Shown here one piece after another: positions 58,220 through 64,000 of a stretch of 64,000 bases of DNA; position 1 is the first letter of the stretch, and each line of letters starts with the position of its first letter. Below the pieces are notes generated by a model, which saw only the letters and a list, made by a program, of their open reading frames with translations, made no database searches and was not told the origin of the DNA. The stretch is from Tetranychus cinnabarinus (lineage: Eukaryota > Arthropoda > Arachnida > Trombidiformes > Tetranychidae). Both the position numbers and the translations under genes were made by a program. Where the stretch lies: the NCBI GenBank assembly GCA_022266195.1, contig WHVY01000004.1:1319501-1383500 (forward strand), given 5' to 3'.

Positions 58220-59950
58220 ATGGGATTGTGTATCTGCCGTGATTGGCTTCTTAAGGAAACGACTTCATTTACACCCGAAAGAGACCCTGAAAAAGATTTT
58301 ACCAATGCTAGAGTTCGTAACAGTAGTGGTAACTCAGTGCATCAACCTAGGTATCACGCACATTCTGAACCTCCCAACGATGTTAATGATCATGTTATAC
58401 CTGATAGCTCTGGAATTCATCGTACATTCTTAGAATTGTAAGTTTATTCATGAAAATTTTCTAGGATTTTCGTCTAAAATTAATCGTTTTTCTTCTATAG
58501 ACCTTCCTTGCCAGCAGCTTCACATCAAAATCAGTCAATCGAAGTTATAAATCCTGTTGACCGTTCCTTCGGAGAAAATGCTCAGGAAATATCCTACAAC
58601 AAGATTTCAGTGCGAGAACCACTATCAAAAGTACTAGCTGAAAGGGCTATTCTCGAGCACCATTACAATGAAGTTGATGAAGAAGGCAATTCATGTTTTT
58701 ATGAAGAAATCGCCGGAGCCACAAACTCATCTGTTACTTCGTTTGTTGATGAAAGTAAATTAGGGAGACAATCAAGCGACGAAGCTGATGTAATAACTGA
58801 TCCTGGTTATGAAGTAGTTAAATTCCACCAACAAAAAAGTGAACCTTGTTATGCAATTATTGATAAAAGTTTGAACAATTCTAGTAATGATGAAGCAGAC
58901 TCACAAGCAATGTCAGCTCATGGGAATAAGACGGATAGACAATCCGACAAAGAGGATTATTCGCTCGCAGATCCAGGTTATGAAGTGGTTAATTTTTCTC
59001 CCCAGAAAAGTGAGCCTTGCTATGCAATTATTGACAAAAATTCCAACAATTCTAAGAACACCGGAATTGATGAATCATGTCAGCCATCGAGTTCATCAAC
59101 TGTACATAACCATATTAAACCATCAAGACAATCTGATGAAGACGATGATGATGATGATTATTTAATGGCTGATCCTGGTTACGAGGTGATAAACCTAACT
59201 CAGCAAAAATGTGAACCTTGTTATTCTGTAATTAGTAAAAGTTACAACAAACCTGGGAAAAGACTTTTAAATTCTGGTGACGATAAAACTAGGCATTCAG
59301 ATGATGAATATGATTTGACTGCTGATCCAGGTTATGAAGTTATTAATTTAAATCACCAAAGAGTGGAACATTGCTATGCAGTTATTGATAAAAATGTCAT
59401 TAGTCCCGATGATGGAGGAGTTTCTGGCATTAGGAATCCATCAAGAGCATCAATTGTGAAAGATAGCAAATCCAGACAACCTGACGATTATGACTTGATT
59501 GCTGATCCAGGCTATGAAGTGATAAATCCTTACAAACAGAAAAGTGAACCCTGTTATGCAGTTATTCGCAAAAATCTCGATAGTGATGAAACTTGTGGTT
59601 CTAAAAGTTCATCTATTTCATCAAACGTTAATGATGGGACGACAAGGCAATCTGATGACGATGATTTTATAGCTGACCCTGGTTATGAAGTAATCAACTG
59701 TCATAAGCAAAAAAGTGAAGATGAGCCCTGTTATGCAGTTATAAATAAAAATTGCTCTAAACCAAGGAACAGTGATAGCAACAAACCACAAAATTCCTTA
59801 TTTAAAACTATTGTTAACCACAGTGTTGATCAAAAATCAGAAGATGAAGACGATTCATCTGTTGATCCTGGATACGAAATTGTTAATTTTCACCAGCAGC
59901 CAGAAAATGAGGAACCATGCTATTCGGTTGTCAAAAAAAATTTAAAATAA
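58220..59950 (+). CDS. Myristoylated-type protein with seven tandem ITAM-like tyrosine modules
   Basis: Two coding exons (58,220-58,437 and 58,501-59,950) give 555 residues. The N-terminus MGLCICRDW has Gly2 for myristoylation and two Cys for palmitoylation, so the protein probably sits on the inner face of a membrane. Residues near 140 contain FYEEI, the best known ligand type for Src-family SH2 domains. From about 170 to 550 there are seven modules, each built as RQSD plus acidic residues, ADPGYEV[IV], 10-12 residues, EPCYAVI and DK. First tyrosines are YEVV or YEVI; second ones YAII, YAVI or YSVI. Tyrosines are 14 apart (16 in modules 6 and 7), within the looser ITAM range. No enzyme domain is present. 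I know no named family; it resembles membrane adaptors such as PAG or LAT in design only. Confidence 0.85.
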
Positions 59951-60421
59951 CTTAACTCATCCCGTGTAACCCATTCTAACCACTGATCCAGTTATAAGCA
60001 TTTTTAATTTTTTTATGAAACATAAAATTTTCTTGATTATCTTTTATGTATCGACTTACATTTATCATTGTACTTTTTCAAGTTTCATTTTTTCGATTAA
60101 GATTTAAATCATTCATATCATTTGTGTTTTTATTTTATTTAAATTGCTTCAGGTATCAAAATTACAAACTTAACAATCCTCATGAATTGTTGGTTAAACT
60201 CCTAAGAGTAACTGGAATTTATACAAAGAGTATTATTTTGTTGTTATTCTGTGCATTTAAGAGACCAAGATGATGGCATGGAGATAGTTGTTTGTTTACA
60301 TGTTTCCATGTGTGAATGTTAAACATGACTACAAACGTGATTCAATTTTGATACAGTAATTTTAAATTAAAATTTTTAATTTCCATGTTACATGTACTAT
60401 TTTTCATTTATATTTTAATTA
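59951..60421. other. 3' flank of the tyrosine-module gene and NME6 upstream region
   Basis: No exon is supported. The plus-strand frame at 60,046-60,273 is hydrophobic low-complexity sequence without splice context. Confidence 0.45.
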
Positions 60422-61177
60422 ATGGCTAACCTTTTGCCTAAAAAGTTGCAATTAACCCTGTGCCTAATCAAACCTGATATAACTCCAATAGCCTGTAAAA
60501 CAATAGTAAGTCTTCAGCCTCTACCTCGTGTTTGCCCATCTATTTATTCATGTTGATTCACTATTTAAATCGTTTTGTTTTTATTTTGATTATTTGATTA
60601 AAGGCTTTAAGAAAGCTTATCCTCAAGAAAGGTTTTTACTTCATTAGATCGAGATGTATCAAGTTAAGTCAGGAAGACGCAGAAAAATTTTATCACCAAC
60701 ATAAAGGTAGGTTGAGATTGACAATTCAAATAAATAATTTGACTAACTGTTTCTGTGCTTTGATTAGATAGATTTTTTTTCTATCGGTTGGTCACTTTCA
60801 TGTCTAGTGGACCTTTGTGGGCCCATATTTTAGCACATCCTGACGCTGTTAAACAATGGAGAGCAATCATGGGGCCAACAAAAGTTTACAAGTAAATACA
60901 TTGACAGCTACAAATTATTACTATACTTACACTATTTTTTTATTTCTACAGAGCAGTCTTTGAAGCTCCTAGAACTATTCGAGGCCTATATGGTTTGACG
61001 GATACGAGAAATGCTGTTCATGGGTCAGATTCTGAAATCTCTGCAAGAGAAGAGATTGGATTCTATTTCAAAGATTTTTCATTTGAAGATTGGAAACTTC
61101 ACGAGGAAGATCAATTCAATCATCGAGACAAAATTATTTTTGACGCGGAAAATTGCATTCATAAATTCAAACCATGA
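60422..61177 (+). CDS. Nme6: Nucleoside diphosphate kinase 6 (NME6)
   Basis: Four exons (60,422-60,505, 60,604-60,706, 60,768-60,891 and 60,952-61,177) give 178 residues. The chain starts LQLTLCLIKPDITP, then has FYHQHKDRFFFYRLVTFMSSGP, ILAHPDAVKQWRAIMGPTKV, RTIRGLYGLTDTRN and the active-site AVHGSDS with the catalytic His. SGPLWAHILAH and the longer C-terminal tail point to NME6 rather than the NME1/2 group. Family members transfer phosphate between nucleotides; NME6 is mitochondrial in animals. No classical targeting peptide is seen here. All active-site residues I can check are kept. Confidence 0.93.
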
Positions 61178-61840
61178 AAGCGAAGCAATTTTTCACAAAT
61201 GTTAATTGTTGCCAAACTCATTGATTTTATTTTCTGCCTAGTATCGCAAACTGCACCGCAGCCTGCAGGTCCTGTATTACAGGAGACGGTTTGGTCGACC
61301 GTTTAAAAATGGCCAAAGTTTGCATTAGAAATTGGAAGAATAGCAAAGAACAGAATAAAATTTTGAATTAAAAATAATGTGCGGAAAATTACAAGTCAAT
61401 AGACTTTTCTGTTCGGATTTAATTGAAAAAATAAAAATTCATTCAATTAATTTGTAATTAAAGATAACCTCAAAAATAACCGAAAATCACTCTCAATAAA
61501 GCGCCACCTTAATATTGCCATGTGAACTAAATTTGACATACATTTGTTTGTGAATTTTTCATCATTGTTATGCTTCTCGAAATAAATAGTTTATTGAATT
61601 TTCGTTGATTAACGGTAAATTCTGCTTTCTTTTGGTATGTTTAATTTGCCAAAAGACACTGATATCAGCTAATAAAGTTCATCTTATATTTTTGCTTGGC
61701 TTTATCGATTATTGAACTCAACCCTGGTCTTGTGTGGATTATGTCCAAATTAAGTAACTCAGTTACCACAAAGGACTCTTTCTGTTTTAATTAAAATCCA
61801 TCAAATCTTTCTTTTAAAATTTTCATAAAATTGCTGCTCC
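61178..61840. other. Spacer between NME6 and PKNOX
   Basis: No coding sequence is supported. It should contain the PKNOX 5' UTR at its right end. Confidence 0.45.
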
Positions 61841-63642
61841 ATGAATCCTTGCGATGATTTATCGGACTCAGTGTCTGAAGAAGAGGAGGAAGAATTGAAT
61901 GACCAAATCCAAAGAGAACCTGAGGATTATGCAAATCGTGATGCAGATGACCTGAGTAAACTAAACTGTCCTCCAGTCATTAAAGATGCCAATCCTGAGG
62001 ACGATGAACCAATTCAGCACGATGAAAATTTGATCAAGGATATTGCTCAGTTTGACAATTATAAAAAAGAAGTTTATAACCATCCTTTGTTTCCACTTTT
62101 AGGTAACCTTATTTTCATTGTCTTGTACCTGTACAATTGTTTTCACACAAATTATCTATGCTTTTTCTTCTTAGCTTTGTTACTGGAGAAATGTGAAATT
62201 GCTGCAGCAACTTTTGGTGTTAATGAAGAGCCATTTGCTTCCGGTGATGCATTTATTAGTGAACTGAAAGCAGTAATACAAACCCAAACTGAAGACGATA
62301 AGAAGATTTTGGGAAAAAATCCTGAGGTTGATTCCTTGGTAAGTTAAAAATATTCATTATTCATAAGTGTTAAGGGTGATATTTTAATCTCTGTATATTT
62401 TATTCAAAGTTAGTTAATACTGAATCTTAATAATAACACTGAGTCAAAATTTTATGAATGTTGACTCTTTTAAAATTATTGTGTTTAGTATGGTATGTCC
62501 TTTCGGAGAAATGCAATGAAATCGATGAATAGAATACTTTTTCATGGTTCAGAATTTGTTATTGATTTTGAAAATTAAAAATTTAATTATATTGTTATTT
62601 ATCTTTCTTTTAGATGATTAAAGCAATCCAGGTTCTTAGGATACATTTACTGGAGCTGGAAAAAGTTCAAGAATTGTGCAAAGACTTCTGTTATAGATAC
62701 ATTACTTGTTTGCGAACCAAGATGAATTCAGAAAATTTATTGAGAGGAACTGCAAGTCTACACGGTTCTTTTGACAACTCTTCCTGCTCATCATCTTCAT
62801 CTGATGAATGCTCCTCTGGTCCTTCAAATTTCTCCTTTAACGAACCAAACAATTCAGTGCCAACTGGTAATGTACCAACAAAAATTAAATAAATGTAGCA
62901 AGATCTAATAATTTAATGATATTTATATTTCCCTCTATCTCTTGTCATTTTTCAGATTTTCCTACCGCCATAGCTCAAGATCTCTCAAAAAATAATCAAC
63001 AATCCCAACAATCGAGTGCAAATAATTCAGACAAATGTAAAGCAACCGAAAATCAGCCTCAAGATCTTGGTACAAACAAACCATTGAACTTAACTTCACG
63101 AATCGATAGTGGAACTGAAGGTGATCTCAGTGACGAAGCTTCAAATGTTGCTCAAAAAAGAAACCAAAAAAGAGGAATTCTTCCCAAACAAGCGACTTCA
63201 GTTATGCGATCCTGGCTCTTCCAACATATTGTAGTAAGTTTGTCCTGATAATTAAATTCTGGGTTTGAATCAACGGCTTTTTTCTATTAATTCCCTCTCT
63301 CTTTACTTACAGCATCCATATCCAACTGAAGATGAAAAAAGAGCAATAGCAGCACAAACAAACTTAACACTTCTACAAGTTAATAATTGGTTTATCAACG
63401 CGAGAAGACGAATTTTGCAGCCAATGCTCGACTCAGCCAACATAAACAATAGTAACGTGAATGACAATGATGTAAATATATATCAGGCGACTTCCAATGA
63501 AACAAATGCATTGAAAAAGTTAAAGACTAGTAATGGTAATAAAAATAATACCATTTTACAAAAATCTTTACCCAACTCAGTTAACAACTCTATTAAAGTT
63601 GCGAGTTCAACTAAAGAAACCAAGAAAAAATGTTCGAGTTGA
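61841..63642 (+). CDS. Pknox: PKNOX/Prep-type TALE homeobox transcription factor
   Basis: Five exons (61,841-62,102, 62,175-62,338, 62,614-62,866, 62,956-63,233 and 63,313-63,642) give 428 residues. After an acidic N-terminus comes the MEIS/PREP domain: YNHPLFPLLALLLEKCE, then MIKAIQVLRIHLLELEKVQELCKDFC and YITCLRTKMNSE, which follow Prep rather than Meis/Hth. A Ser/Asn-rich linker leads to the homeodomain with the three-residue TALE insert: KRGILPKQAT, MRSWLFQH, HPYPTEDEK, LTLLQVNNWFINARRRI, then LQPMLD. ILPKQATSVMRSW and LQPMLD are Prep-like; Meis has FPKVATNIMRAW and VQPMID. Such proteins bind DNA with PBC partners (Extradenticle/Pbx). An intron splits the homeodomain after FQHIV, as expected for a TALE gene. 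Confidence 0.93.
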
Positions 63643-64000
63643 AAGACGACCTACTTAAAAACCACCAAATTATGTATTCTCTTTCCATACTTCAATTATT
63701 ATGATACTCATTCAATGATCATTAAGATTTTTTTGTTTCGACTCATCAAGAAAACAAATTAACTTCCATCTTTACCAGATTTACATAGTCATTGCAGTTA
63801 AATAAGGTTCACTGTTTTCTTCTCATTACTCCAGCTTCATTAATTTGGATGCATTTTAACTTTATTATCTAAATATAAATTGTAAAATAAATAAGCCAAA
63901 GATGAGATTATTATCATCAAACCATTCCATTGATTAAATTAAAATTTGATTTAAAATTGACCAGTTTCTTTCATTCGAAAGGATGAAAATTTGTTTCAAT
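63643..64000. other. PKNOX 3' flank
   Basis: No coding sequence is visible. A TAAAATAAATAAG polyadenylation-like signal lies at about 63,882-63,894. Confidence 0.5.

Noticed and set aside
1..64000. CRISPR arrays, operons, prokaryotic signals, tRNA genes
   Set aside because: The window is eukaryotic with spliced genes; no regular spacer array was seen, and no cloverleaf or B-box pair good enough for a tRNA.

Overview
The window is nuclear DNA from an AT-rich animal genome. Most genes have short introns (about 60-130 bases) with GT..AG ends, and the proteins are plainly metazoan. A Prep-type (PKNOX) TALE homeobox gene beside GCN2, SGSM, RPF1, RGP1 and NME6, a U6 snRNA gene, mariner and copia elements, and a family that looks like acarine secreted proteins together suggest a chelicerate, most likely a mite. 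The species is inference, not demonstrated.

Layout. 0.1-8.4 kb (minus strand): three unrecognised genes that share one domain. 10.2-12.6 kb: a lipase pseudogene ending at a fold-back element, then a decayed mariner. 12.9-13.6 kb: scrambled duplicate pieces of the neighbouring SGSM gene. 14.4-27.6 kb (minus): a complete 13-exon SGSM RabGAP gene. 28.9 kb: U6 snRNA. 30.0-35.1 kb and on to 46.6 kb: a graveyard and transposon zone. It holds a CPEB/orb copy cut by two related MITEs, shuffled CPEB scraps, an ATRX-like helicase fragment split by a young, apparently intact 6.5-kb copia-type retrotransposon, a broken zinc-finger-like gene, two small TA-flanked MITEs and a truncated INO80-like gene. 46.8-63.6 kb: ordinary dense genes, namely RPF1 (minus), RGP1 (plus), a small secreted Gly/His-rich protein (minus), GCN2 (minus, 1662 aa), a novel-looking myristoylated tyrosine-module protein (plus), NME6 (plus) and PKNOX/Prep (plus).

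The genes are not an operon; each is independent. RPF1/RGP1 and GCN2/tyrosine-module gene are divergent pairs. The most interesting item is the gene at 58,220-59,950. It encodes a short MG-C-x-C lipidation N-terminus, a YEEI motif and seven tandem modules, each with two tyrosine motifs spaced like an ITAM. I do not recognise it as a described family.

Exon boundaries were worked out by hand from splice signals and reading-frame continuity. For SGSM, RPF1, RGP1, GCN2, NME6, PKNOX and the tyrosine-module gene the summed exon lengths are multiples of three and end at a stop, which supports the models.
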